Origin: Cycas panzhihuaensis
Lineage: Eukaryota > Cycadophyta
Reading direction: 5' to 3'
DNA: 64,000 bases
Assembly: GCA_023213395.1 (NCBI GenBank)
Contig: CM041465.1
Location: 29,023,741-29,087,740 of the forward strand
In this document: positions 1-10,029 of the stretch, piece by piece
Numbering within the stretch: position 1 is the first letter of the stretch
How the letters are laid out: the number at the start of each line of letters is the position of its first letter
Made by a program: the position numbers and the translations under genes
Notes under the pieces: model-generated
Database searches by the model: none
Told to the model about the DNA's origin: nothing
Seen by the model: the letters and a program-made list of their open reading frames with translations, nothing else

Positions 1-363
1 TAGCCAAATATCATTTTATCCTCATTAAAGTAGAGTATAAAGATATTGGTAGTGCAACTACTGACGCTATTGAGCTTATAAGGATTCTTGAAGAGCTTAA
101 TATTGATCAGACACAAGCTACTATCCTCTTCTGTGATAATCAAAGTGTTCTTAAATTAACCAAGAATCTTTTGTTCCATACAAGAATAAAGCATGTCAAG
201 GTATCAAGGAACATGTTTAGGATGGTAAGATTAATTTGGTCTATAAACCAACTAAAGAATAGATTACTGATATCTTTACCAAAGTGCTTTATTGTAATAA
301 ATTTAAATGATTTAGGCTTGGATTCAGTATCAAAGTTAACAAACTCATCATTAAGGGAGGGCG
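1..363 (+). pseudogene. Copia A RNase H, C-terminal part (degenerate)
   Basis: This is the C-terminal part of a Ty1/copia RNase H, which removes the RNA strand during reverse transcription. The frames carry the family landmarks: FCDNQS (RNase H aspartate) near 130-150, a KNLLFHTRIKH stretch near 160-195, and a VYKPTKE/TDIFTK-like tail near 240-285, just after a small frame change. It enters from the left edge, so the rest of pol is outside the window. A purine tract near 350-363 (AAGGGAGGGCG) is a plausible polypurine tract, as expected at the 3' end of a copia element. Several frame changes and stops show it is dead. The family call is fairly firm; the lineage is not assigned. Confidence 0.75.
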
Positions 364-546
364 ATAGAAGAATTAATATTGATTTCATTAATTTAACATT
401 AGTCATTTTATAAATGTAATGTATATTTGTAATATTAATATGATTTTAGTAAGTTAGTATAGTGTAAAGGCATTAGCCTCATATTTATGTTAAGTTATAA
501 CTTAAGGTTATGAGTTTAAGCATGTAGGGTCATTTTTTCTTATACC
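364..546 (+). repeat. Probable left part of the copia A 3' LTR, cut by Tat-1
   Basis: Directly after the polypurine tract of copia A the sequence becomes AT-rich and non-coding, as an LTR would. It is interrupted at 546 by the end of the Tat-1 LTR. The continuation probably resumes at 47357, where a TATATATAAGG-like box lies near 47470. No second LTR is in the window, so the limits are inferred. Confidence 0.35.
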
Positions 547-3500
547 TGGAATCACACCTTTGGAGGGGTCACTAAACCTGGATAAGATCAAGCTAAGATG
601 ACTAACAGTTTTGGTGGCTATGGACCTATGATAACTAGGGAAAGAAATCACCCATAGAGGGTGTCCATGCATCGAAACACAAGTTTGAGGACCTACAAAT
701 GGTGCATAAACTCCTTTAGAGCAACTCCTCCTCAATTTGGAGTAATGGGTGTAAGAGGGATCTCCTCAATTTCCCAAGTAACCTCGAAAGAGGGGCCTCT
801 CATCTTGGATAGATGAAGGAGGGAGGAAGTAAGTGAGAAAATACCTCCTCACATGAAGAGGTAATGAAGAAAATGAACCTTAACAAGAGAAGATAGAAAC
901 TCGTGTGTAAGCCTAAGGTGGCTTGCAACACAAGTAGATAAGAGAGTGATTGGTTTCACAAACTAAGCATCGACCAAAGGATGGAACCTAAGAGGTCTAG
1001 CTTAGGGAAACAAAGTAAGAAGAAAAAAAATAATCTTGAGAGGAGGTACTCTGAAGGCACTATGCCTAAGGAGGTTCTAGGTATGAAGGGTTGACAAAAG
1101 GTGTTGTCCTATGTTTCTCTTTCTTTTGTTGTGTGGTAGAGAGGTATGAGGTGAGAATATTGTGTTTGTGCATGTATTCTTTCTCTCTCTCTAGATGTAA
1201 CGTCGCTCTCTTTATTTTTTCATATGAAAGGAAAGAAAATAAGCAAATTGCTAAGTACGCAAAAAGCTGAAGAAAGAGATGTAAAGCTATTTCATGATAT
1301 GCAATAAGGGGATAAGACCATATATAGATGAGTGCCTACCTGCCCTGCTTAAGTTTTGGTAGGGGTGAAGGCCTATATGGAAGGAGGCAACACGTGGGCA
1401 TGTATGTGTCAAAAGAAAAGGCAAGTGCCTATTAGTGTAGGCTGCCTAAATCCCCAATAGTATGAATTTAAATGGGCAAGCAAGAAACAACTAGTAAAAT
1501 GTAAAAACATTACAAATCCTTTCTCTTTCCTTTTGCCTATGGGAATTCAAAAGGGGGATTAAGGATAAGAGTAGGGAGACTAGGCAGAGAGACATACCCA
1601 TATATATGACAATCAGAGTAGTGCTATCCTTGCCACTTTCACAATCCTCACTCTTCTCCTTGCCATGAATGGTGTAATGGAAGGAATGCTAGCGAAAAGA
1701 GGGGAGATTCCTTACCTTCCCCTGAAACTAAAATAAAAGGGAGTACAAAGAAAGGAAATGGAAACACTAAAGTAAATTTACTTTATGATCTTAGAGTGTT
1801 AGAAAAATAACTATTAAGTGAAAGAAAAGCATACATGGGATGAAAGTTCTTACTTACTCCAAACGTAAGAGGAACCTACATAAACAAAGCTCACCCTTTC
1901 CCAAGGGGCACCCAACACATACGAGACAAGTATGTGTAAGAAAAGAATAGCAAAATATGTTTACCTCTTTCAAATGGAAGAAATCATCCAATGTTAATAT
2001 TATTCCATATTTTGCATGTATTGCTATATGTGTGATGTGGGAAGTGGGGTGAGAAAGAGAAAGAATTGGTAGCCTCAAAATGGCTAACCCTCCAAGTCTG
2101 AAATGCTCCACGCTATCCCTAAGGACCATGACAAAGGGTAAAGAGAATGAAACAACTCGATAACAAGTGCAAACAAGTTTTTGTGGAAGCACACAAAAAT
2201 TGTAAGAGAAGTTATAAATGTTTCTAATATTGCAAAAGTTGTAAAGTATAACTTTTACAAGTTTTTTGCAAGAGTTAACTCAAAACATAAAAGGAGTATA
2301 GAGTAGGGTTGAACCCTAACTGTGTAGGATCTTTGGTACTAGTTGTAAACATGACAATGGGCTGCCTACACTGCTACTAGCAGAGATCTTCTCTTCAATG
2401 ATTCTTTAGGAAACCAAGGGAGGTATGGAGAAGGAGAAGCGAGGAGAGAAGGGGACTACCCTTGAGGAGATGGTGTGTTGGGTATAGGACCTTGCCTATG
2501 GCTCTTTTCATTCTTTGTATAACCCTCTTCCTTGCTACCTCCTTGAGGAGATGGTGTGTTGGGTATAGGACCTTGCCTATGGCTCTTTTCATTCTTTGTA
2601 TAACCCTCTTCCTTGCTACCTCCTTGAGGAACCCAAAGAGAACTAAGAGAAGAATGTGGACATGCCAATAAGAGGGAGGGTTTGCCTCTCGTTGTAATAG
2701 AAGAAAAAGAAAGAAACTTATTGTAGAAAGCACTAGTGGAAGAGTACCTATGCTGCTAAAAAAGGAAAAGTAAAGGATTGATCTAAGAGTACTTGGTAAA
2801 GGTAAATCTAAAGTAGATCTACCTACCAAACTCGGTGAAGAAGAGGGTCTCTTGAGGTTTGCTAGAAGAAACCTTGGTAGTGCAGTAAATAGAGAATAAA
2901 AACTTGAGAAAAAGGGAGACTTGGAGCTTGGTGATGCATTTAGAGCATAATCCCTCCTTAGCTAGCCTTATTACAGACCTGCCACCTATGTTTCCTGAGC
3001 TATAAGGGTTGGTAACTAGTTGTAAATCAGGTGTAGTAGAACTTGAGCCTATTATAGGGTATTTTTTGGAGAAGAGAGTCATGAAAATAAATGAGAAGAG
3101 GGATAAATGAGGTGGATTTTAGGTTTTTAAACCTAACCCTACCTCAATGAGCGATTAGGGTTCATTATAGGCAGGAGTTAAGTCACTGCCATGTGGTAAT
3201 TTTGCAATAAATGTGAAATTAGTTGTAGGAAGTTTAAAAATAGTTTTAAACAGTTTCCACACGATAAACTTAGTGGTACTATGAAGTTTGTAATGGTACC
3301 ATGAAGTTTATCGCAGTGCAGGCAAAAGAAAGACAAAAATAAGAGTGGGGGAGCCCAAAATCTCCCAAAAAGAGAGGGGATCCTAGACCCTAGGGGGCAA
3401 GCTATAGTATCTAGGTAACAAGGTAGTTATAAGACCTAGCGGGACCACAACAAGTAGGAAAGGGGTGGTTAACGACTCCTAAAAAGTAACAAAGATACAC

Positions 3501-3863
3501 ATGGTGTGACAATTGGGTCTAACCGAGGTGCTAAGGGCTATGTCACACAAACGAGTCATGTGGTATGGGCTGCAGAAGCCAAACGGTACATGGGGATGTC
3601 ATGGAGATGATGGCGAAGGGTTGTGGAGTATCATGGGATATGTATCCCTAGATCCTCATAGGCTAAAAGGATGTTTGGATGCAATATGCTCAAGTAACAA
3701 ATGCATAGTGATCATGCAGTCAATTAATCAGAATACAATACAAGTAAAATGCCTTGATCCATCTTTTATGAAATCGATGAGGGTAAGGATAGAAGCATAA
3801 CTGAACTTACCTAAGTCAGATCGCCCATGTCCATTCCCAGTAGCTGGGAAATGATGTCTCCTT
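547..3863 (-). repeat. Tat-1 3' LTR
   Basis: It aligns end to end with 44086-47356 in the same orientation. Shared landmarks include the start (GGTCACTAAAC near 580), a pyrimidine tract near 1180, and CCATTCCCAG near the end. The plus-strand start is TGGAATC. The far end reads GGAAATG where the other LTRs read GAAACA, so the terminal dinucleotide has decayed. Apart from the 81-bp duplication at 2460-2621, I see no coding function. Short frames in it are not supported by the other copy. Confidence 0.85.
2460..2621. repeat. 81-bp perfect tandem duplication inside the Tat-1 3' LTR
   Basis: The unit starting CCTTGAGGAGATGG at 2460 is repeated exactly from 2541. The matching place in the other LTR (near 46050) has a single diverged unit. 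The duplication therefore arose after insertion and is much younger than the LTR divergence. Confidence 0.9.
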
Positions 3864-4379
3864 GGTAGCAGAGCCTCACTGCTTAGAAGTATAACATGAT
3901 AAAAAATGCTGGCAACAAAAAGTTAACAATGTACAACAAATATAACAGTGCTATCAACCAAGGGTGATGGCGAGTGTCATAGCGAGACACGTGGACAAGG
4001 AGATGAGAGAGTGGCGATATAGGGGCTACCTATGCATTGGCCTAAAGCCTAATGGTGGCTAAAGTAGATGAGGGGGGGTGTCCCCATCGTATGAGTGCAA
4101 GATAAATAGTGGTGATAGTCACAAACATGATCAAACAAATGCTATGAATAAGACATTATGTACATAGGAGAGTCAAAACAATGAGGACTCTGTATCAAGA
4201 GCAGTATGAAGGGTAGTGTGAAGAAAATAAACCTAATTATCACCATAGTTTAACCTCATTAGTGGCAAGCTTTCAGAGGTGTGAACAGATCATAATATGG
4301 AAGATGGGATGATCTAAAATCTGGGTACTTAGGTGACCTAATAGGTTCCACAAGGAGGATCATTAAGAAGAGGGAAATG
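3864..4379 (-). other. Tat-1 polypurine-tract region and non-coding spacer
   Basis: On the minus strand a purine-rich tract (CCAAGGAGAC, near 3865-3880) precedes the 3' LTR. Tat-2 has the equivalent CCAAAGAGGTAG (26451-26462) and Tat-3 has CCAAGAGGGCAG near 10031. These are candidate polypurine tracts for plus-strand DNA synthesis. The rest of the stretch holds no coding signal I can support. Confidence 0.5.
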
Positions 4380-4838
4380 ACACTCGAGGATGAGACAAAC
4401 AAGGTTGTCTGCCTCAACATTATGGTCTTGGGGGATGTGTCAGATATCTATAGAAGAAAAATGAGATAAAAGGGACATAGCATTCAAGGCGAGGGCTCTC
4501 ATGCATGGGCAACACACCTAGTAAACCTAAGTGAGATGCAACACAATGACCTGAGAGTCACAAAGTAGGATAATGGGACCATGGTAGAAATGAAGCACAT
4601 CGATAAGGGCTTCAATAACGGCTATGTACTCAGCTTTGTTATTGGTGGCTTCTGGAAGGAAGACTGGGGAATGCATGTAGTCATATCTAGAGGGGTCACA
4701 GAGGATGTACATGGCAGAAAAAGGGCTTAGGTTACCATGACTTCCACCATTGGTAAAAATGAGCATTGCCATGATAAGGAGGTTAGGATATTGATCAACA
4801 GGTAGAGGAAGAAAAGTGACAACAAGGTCAATAATCAA
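4380..4838 (-). pseudogene. Tat-1 second (archaeal-type-like) RNase H
   Basis: This minus-strand domain is separate from the RNase H fused to RT near 38.5-39.1 kb. It shows the RNase H order: FTNGGSHGN (first aspartate changed to N), NNKAEY (glutamate), LLCDSQV (aspartate), and after a stop a C-terminal HIPQDHNVEADNL stretch near 4410-4450. FTDGG...NNEAEY...DSQ is the pattern I associate with the additional RNase H of Tat retrotransposons, usually called aRNH. It ends about 520 bp from the 3' LTR and is head-to-head with the antisense gene that begins near 5340. The lost catalytic aspartate and stops make this copy inactive. The same domain recurs in Tat-2 and Tat-3. Confidence 0.75.
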
Positions 4839-5339
4839 AGAAAGGTATGAGAGGTAGTGATAGGGCTATAAAGCACTCGAAAGGCTATGAATATGGATCA
4901 TGAAGGATAGAAGAGCCTTGAAGGGAAGCCACTCAAGGACGAGGAGACCAACTTGATGGAAGGGAAGGAAATAATGACAAAAGTCCCCTTCAGGGTCTCA
5001 AAGGTCACTATAAAGGACAAGATGAGGTCCCAAATAAGGAAGGCACTTCATTTAGGAGCCCCAAAGGCACAAATGGGCAAAACAAATGGATCTAAGGTGG
5101 GAAAATGAACCAAAGAGGTATAAACATGGGTATGTTTTGGAGTGGTATGAAAATCAAGATGGAAGAGGTCTATGAGAGACTGAATGGGTCATCATAAATG
5201 CACCAAAGAGGCTTAAAAGAGAGGCCACAAAGGTGAAATAAGGGACAGACCTAGAAGGCAAAAACTATATGGGAAAAAAGGTGGTCGTAGGGGCTATCAC
5301 GGTGGAAGAAAAGGCGAAAGTACCCATTAGGGCCTTGCC
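4839..5339. other. Spacer between second RNase H and antisense gene (Tat-1)
   Basis: About 500 bp separate the divergently oriented second RNase H (minus) and the antisense gene promoter (plus). The counterpart in Tat-2 is 27347-27829. Minus-strand frames are broken by stops and I recognise no domain. It may be the N-terminal part of the RNase H ORF, or a shared regulatory region. Confidence 0.4.
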
Positions 5340-5348
5340 TATATAAAG
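5340..5348 (+). promoter_or_regulatory. Putative TATA box of the antisense gene (Tat-1)
   Basis: TATATAAAG occurs here, and the identical 9-mer occurs at the equivalent place in Tat-2 (27830-27838); Tat-3 has GAATAAAAG near 11569. About 20-35 bp downstream all three share a TTCRTTTTCAYRGGC motif, a possible start-site region. Conservation in otherwise decayed DNA is the main evidence. Transcription itself is inferred. Confidence 0.5.
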
Positions 5349-5949
5349 GAAAAGGGGTGAAAACAAAGTTCGTTTTCACAGGCTCACGATCGATCTGGAG
5401 CTCTTTCCCTTATGCAATGGAGCACCACCTAACTTCAAAGGCACATAGTGGGAGATCCAACTATTAGATCAAGGAGTGGGGACAATCAATATGACCATAA
5501 TGATGACATGGCGGTGGCCAGTCTGGATCTAGTGAGTGGATCACCCCCTACTCATTCCATTTTGTCAGTTAAATTTTATGATTTTTTAAGTCTTTGAAGT
5601 AGTTTTTAGCCCCTTCAAGGTGATTTGGCATCCTCTAGAGCCCGATTTAGACCAAGAGAGGGGGAGGACTAGGGTATTAGGTATCCCTAGTCCTAGTGGG
5701 CCTAGCTTTGGCCCACTTAGATAAAAAATTTTGGGTTTTTCAGACATCACCCCCCCCCCCCCGCCCTTTATGGGGGGGGGTGTGAAAGGCCTTGCGACAA
5801 AGATCGTGGTGCTGTAGAGTTTGATGCAGTGTTGCTAAGACCATGCTGAAACCTCAATAGGCCCCATATCAAACTCTATAGTACCACAGAGTTTAAAATA
5901 GGGTAGAAGTAGACATAGAGAAAAAAGAAGAAAGATGGCCTAGAAAGGT
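5349..5949 (+). other. Leader and probable intron of the Tat-1 antisense gene
   Basis: Downstream of the TATA box, GTGAGTGGAT (near 5534) matches a splice donor and is also present in Tat-3 (near 11765) and Tat-2 (near 28020). A run of 13 Cs and a run of 9-10 Gs (5747-5782) can pair as a hairpin. A palindrome centred on GTAC lies at 5871-5894. No long reading frame spans this region, so a 5' leader followed by an intron is the simplest reading. Confidence 0.4.
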
Positions 5950-7746
5950 GCCAGGCTTAGCCCCAAGAGGGAAAGAGGTGACCTGAGGGCAACTATGCAT
6001 GGCATGGAGTGTTTTGACTGACTCTTAGGTGGTTTTATAGGCAGTTACCATGGTGGACAACTACGAGAACATAGGAATCACCATGATTAGTTTCATAGAG
6101 ATGATGTCATGAGGAGATAGACAGACATTGGGGCGATGTGGGTTGTTGAAGATCATTAAGACCCCACAGTATGCACTAGATCAATGCCTCCTAGTGGATA
6201 TAGTTACCCATTGGGACCATAGGTAACACGTCTTCCACTTGCCCTAAGTGGGAGACGTTACTATTATGCGAGGAGATATCAGGAGGATCCTAGGGGTACT
6301 GGCAGGAGGAGCACCAGCATCACTAGGGACATTGCCTAGTACCGATGCTGCACACATAAAGGCAGCCACATTCTTCATTGGCTAGGGTAGGTGGGACTGA
6401 TGAGGGGTATCAATATAGATGATGGTGATGTCATAGATTCCTTGAGTGAGGAAACTTATTACACTAGGTATTTTATTTTGGATTTATTAGAAATAGAATT
6501 ACAGGGACATACTGAGTGGATGGATGGATACAGTGAGGATATGTGAGCCCAGAGAGAGATTAGATTGGGATGCCTTAATAGTGGTGAACATGGTCACATA
6601 ACTAGATGCTATTAGGGTGGCAGGGAGAGGAGGATTCTCCTATTGTACTTTCCTATAGTGTTGGTTCTTCAACCATTTTGGGGTAGTGGCACCACTAGGA
6701 GGACCCCACCCTATCTCGGCACCAACCCCCATGGTGCATAAGTGGCAGACTCAGTTTAGGGGGACCGAGGATCAGGCACATATCAGGTAGTCAGTGGAGG
6801 TGACATCACTAGATCTCCTCACTCTGGAAGACTACAAAGCAGATCTGTATAGATTAGTATATTGGGACAATAATGATACAAAGGGAGAGGCAGGAGGTGG
6901 TCCTAGAGATGACAATGATAATGATGGCGGTGATGGGGCAGGCCCATTAGGACCGACAGGTATATCAAGAACCATAGGAGGGGAGGCAGGTCTAATAGGA
7001 GTTGTAGGAGGGGAGGTAGGTCTTTCCAGAGCTGTGAGAGGTGATAGGCCACCCCGCACACTAACATGAAGACTAAGGGTAGTAGACAGAGTTCAAGCAG
7101 TGATAACGGTGATGGCAATAGTGGTAGAGGGAGGAGGGGATGCCCCGGTAGGCCCAGAGGTAGGCAAGGTGGTACCAGAGGCTGAGGAGGTATCAATAGT
7201 TGAGGGAGGTCCCATGGAGGAGGTGGTTGTCCATGTCAAGGAGCTAGCTATCCTAGGAGATAAGATACTACCTATTCCTGACATGTTTCGACCACTATGT
7301 CCTTAAATAGTTTGCTTTGGTTTGGTTTTGAGATTTTGATATATAGATGTATAAACTAACATACAACATGTTTGACTTGGTAGGAGTAGTGGAGATGGCA
7401 AGATTGATGGAAGTGATAGTTTGGGAGGTATTCCCCCAGGTCTACACAGAGGGACAACCTCCCATCCCAATTGGAGAGGAGCCTCAATCAGTAGGGACAC
7501 ACATGGCAGCATTCGTCCTACTGATTAAGGCCAGGGATATATGGGTAGTGGAGTTTTAGGAGCACCACATGAGGGTAGGATAGCTACAGAGGAAGCTAGA
7601 TAGGATCCATATAGAGAGGGACCAGGCAGTCGTAGAGATGGAGGCTTTCCAAGGCTGAGTCTAGGCATTAGAGGCCCAGGGAGGAGGAGCAATAATTAGC
7701 GATGTAGAGAGCTGCATCAGGATGGTCGTGCTGGAGGAGAGATTCC
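5950..7746 (+). pseudogene. Tat-1 antisense gene, first part (PMD-like)
   Basis: This is an extra gene on the strand opposite to gag-pol. A conserved block near 6160-6340 matches the Tat-2 copy and resembles the plant mobile domain (PMD, aminotransferase-like) pattern: a leucine-rich LLVDIV segment, a tryptophan, a 'HLP' strand, then GDIRRILGV. A Gly/Asp/Pro-rich low-complexity stretch follows near 6890-7290. A segment rich in charged heptads near 7560-7680 (QRKLD..HIERDQAVVEMEAFQ) looks like a coiled coil. Copia B interrupts the gene at 7746, and it resumes at 21670. Several TAG stops replace probable Gln or Trp codons. PMD-like ORFs are known both as host silencing-related proteins and in retrotransposons. 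The role here is unknown. Confidence 0.55.
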
Positions 7747-8390
7747 TGTTGAGAATACAAGGTCCCAAACCTTTAACTGCCACAAGATCTAAACTATTTT
7801 GTAACTAGTTATAGGAATAGAAACTAAGATTTAACATGCAAGTTCTAAAATCAAATATAATATAATAACATCAATATACAAGCTAAACATCACATATGCA
7901 CCTGATATAACATGGTAAAACCCTAGCAGTGTGTTAGGGAAACATCCACATAGGAAAGATATCGATCTTTATTGCTATAGAATGGAGAAACAATACATCT
8001 CAGTAGCAGAGTGCTCTCAGGAACAACAACCAGTTGCTTCCCTCATCACAGTACATTACATTACATACAACATAATAAGAAAAGCCCTAAAATGGGCTAC
8101 ATAAGAGGGACATCCAAGGCATGAATCTCAACTGTAGAATCTAGGGTATTTATATCAAACGACCCTGATTCTCTTTACATTTTAATATGGTTTATAGGGC
8201 TAATTTTTTGGATCGGGGGCTATCGCCCTAGAACCCCCTCTTAGCAGGGGACGTTCTACGCCCCCAGACCCCCCAACTAATGGGGGCTCCCAGCCCCCTC
8301 AGAACCCCACGAGAAAGATTAGGGAGGGAAATTATACCGAAAAAATGCCAAAAATTTAGCCCCAAAATATTATTGTCACAATATCCAACA
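7747..8390 (-). repeat. Copia B 3' LTR
   Basis: 644 bp, the same length as the partner at 21026-21669 and nearly collinear with it, with scattered substitutions. It starts TGTTGAGAATAC and ends ATATCCAACA on the plus strand. A C-rich patch near 8225-8300 is shared by both copies. Confidence 0.95.
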
Positions 8391-8401
8391 ATCTCCCCCT
8401 T
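8391..8401 (-). other. Copia B polypurine tract
   Basis: On the minus strand AAGGGGGAGAT lies immediately before the 3' LTR (TGTTGGATAT). This is the expected plus-strand primer site and fixes the element's orientation. Confidence 0.85.
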
Positions 8402-8902
8402 GACAACAATTTACCCGGTATCTTTCCTAGACCCTTCATCATCTTTTCTGTAAGCCAAGAGAAGTCAAACACCATTTGAACTTCTCTAATGGTACTAGTT
8501 TTGTGAATATATTAGCACAATTCTGTTGGTGTGAATCTTCTCAAGTGCCACTCCACCTGCTTCCACAACCTGTCTAACAAAATGGTACTTAAGAGTAATA
8601 TGCTTTGTTCTACTGTGATAAGATGGATTCTTGGCTAAGTAAATGATACTTTGACTATTACAAAATACCTTTATATTTTCCGATCTCCTTCCAAGCTCAA
8701 CCAATAGACCCTGTAACTAGATCGCTTCTTTACAAGCATGTGTTGTAGCAATATATTCAACTTTTGTAGTTGACAGTGCAATTGTGCTCTGTAATTTGGA
8801 CATCCAACTAACTGGACCATTTGCAAGAGTAAAAGCATAACCTAAAGTATACCTTCTTTTGTCTAAATCTCCTGCAAAGTTTGAATCAACATATCCACAA
8901 GA
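8402..8902 (-). pseudogene. Copia B RNase H, 3' part of pol
   Basis: Minus-strand frames give the copia RNase H: a YVDSNFAG.LDKRRYTLGYAF stretch near 8820-8895, then VFCNSQSIIYLAKNPSYHSRTKHI near 8590-8690 (catalytic D replaced by N in the DSQ motif), then a C-terminal EKIHTNRIV tail near 8520-8545. It continues the RT at 17460-18470 but has been separated from it by the foreign block. Frames are interrupted by stops (for example near 8740) and a frameshift. Confidence 0.85.
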
Positions 8903-9011
8903 GTGATGCAGTAGTCACTTGTGCCTCTTAAAGTGAGAGATGAAATGCATATGGATTTCAGAGGCACAAGTGACTACTGCATCACAAAGTTTGAATCAAC
9001 ATATCCATAAG
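8903..9011. repeat. Fold-back at the copia B breakpoint
   Basis: A 26-nt segment (8903-8928) is followed after a 31-nt spacer by its exact inverted copy (8960-8985). A direct copy, extended to 30 nt, lies at 17503-17532 on the far side of the foreign block. The 26-nt segment at 8876-8901 is also repeated at 8986-9011 with one change. The segments encode the copia stretch RGTSDYCIT and the adjacent YVDSNF. This pattern suggests template switching during break repair. Confidence 0.9.
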
Positions 9012-9013
9012 TG

Positions 9014-9698
9014 AGGCCATACTTAGGAAGAGAGAGAGAGAGAGCATATTGTTTCCTTCAAGGTTTATTTATTGTATTAAAAATGAATAAACACAAACAT
9101 GATACCTTGCACTCCACATCACCTTATCACATAATAGAAACAAATATATAAGTAACACACTTTGCCTACCTCCCACACCTAGAACCTTCTTAAGTGTGGC
9201 ACCTTATGAGCACCCCCTCTCAAGGTCACCTTTCCTTCCTACCAGTAAGACATTCTTTGGTTCCACTCTTTAGCCTACACTAAGTCCATTAACCCAGCTT
9301 CCCCTTTGCTTGCTCACGCAGTTAGCCACCCTAGGCCTATATGTGAGGCCTATTCCATTTCTGTTAGGGCCTACTTAACCCACCACCTCTTTATAAGAAG
9401 AGGTGTATCTTTGCTTTCTCCTTCCTACTTCAGCTATCCAAGATGGGAGGGCCCCTTTGAGGTTAGTCAGGAAACTGAGGAGATCCCTCTCTCACTCCCA
9501 ACTTTGAATTGAGGAGGTGTTACTTGAAAAGGAGTTTGTATGCCATTTACGGGTCCTCAAACCTGTGTTTTGATGCACAAATGCCCTTTGTGGGTGATCT
9601 CTTTCCCTTACTCTTGTAGGTCCATAACTATAGAACCGTTGATTGTGTTGGCTTGATCTCACTCAAGTCTAGTGACCCCCCCTAGAGGTGTGATTCTA
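9014..9698 (+). repeat. Tat-type LTR fragment, inverted relative to its neighbours
   Basis: The reverse complement matches the first part of the Tat-1 LTR (compare 44086-44750). The terminal TAGAATCRCACCTCTAGGG block, the GATCAAGCCAA stretch, the ATCACCCACAAAGGG stretch and the GAGGTTCTAGG-type region recur in order. The LTR terminus is at about 9698. Orientation is opposite to every other Tat copy here. The far end is lost near a (GA)n run at about 9030. Confidence 0.75.
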
Positions 9699-9734
9699 GA
9701 ACCCAACCTGATGAGTCATATGACAAATTATAAA

Positions 9735-10029
9735 TGAGTCAAGATGGGCTACAGAGGCCCATAACTACCCAAAAACTCTAGAGAGGTGCTTCTAAGAGCT
9801 ATATGATGCCATATGACCATGGTCTTGGTCATCATAAGTTGAATCACAGTTAGAGGCAAGAACTAGGTGAGCAAGCTAGGCAGCAAAATAAGCTATATAA
9901 CTATCATGCCACTAAAACCATAAATACATCTCACCATACTATAAGAGTAACTATGATAAGAGATAGGAATGTATACCTATACTTACTTAAGGGATGCTAG
10001 TCCTACCCATTCCTGGTGGCTAAGAAGCA
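9735..10029 (-). repeat. Tat-3 LTR, truncated inner end
   Basis: This stretch matches the last 300 bp or so of the Tat-2 LTRs (compare 37700-37992): an AAAATAAGCTA stretch, GATAAGAGA, CCTACCCATTCC and GAAGCA before a candidate polypurine tract. It is only some 40 bp from the inverted LTR fragment ending at 9698, so two LTR ends lie nearly head to head. Confidence 0.65.

Noticed and set aside
2395-2829. 144-codon minus-strand ORF with an internal repeat
   Set aside because: It lies wholly in the LTR, its repeat is the 81-bp duplication, and the partner LTR does not keep the frame.
547-3863. Segmental duplication of host DNA shared with 44086-47356
   Set aside because: PBS next to one copy, LTR-like ends, a flanking target duplication and gag-pol between them show these are LTRs.
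6832-7196. Pro/Leu-rich minus-strand ORFs near the antisense gene
   Set aside because: They are complements of the Gly/Asp-rich plus-strand linker and have no motif.
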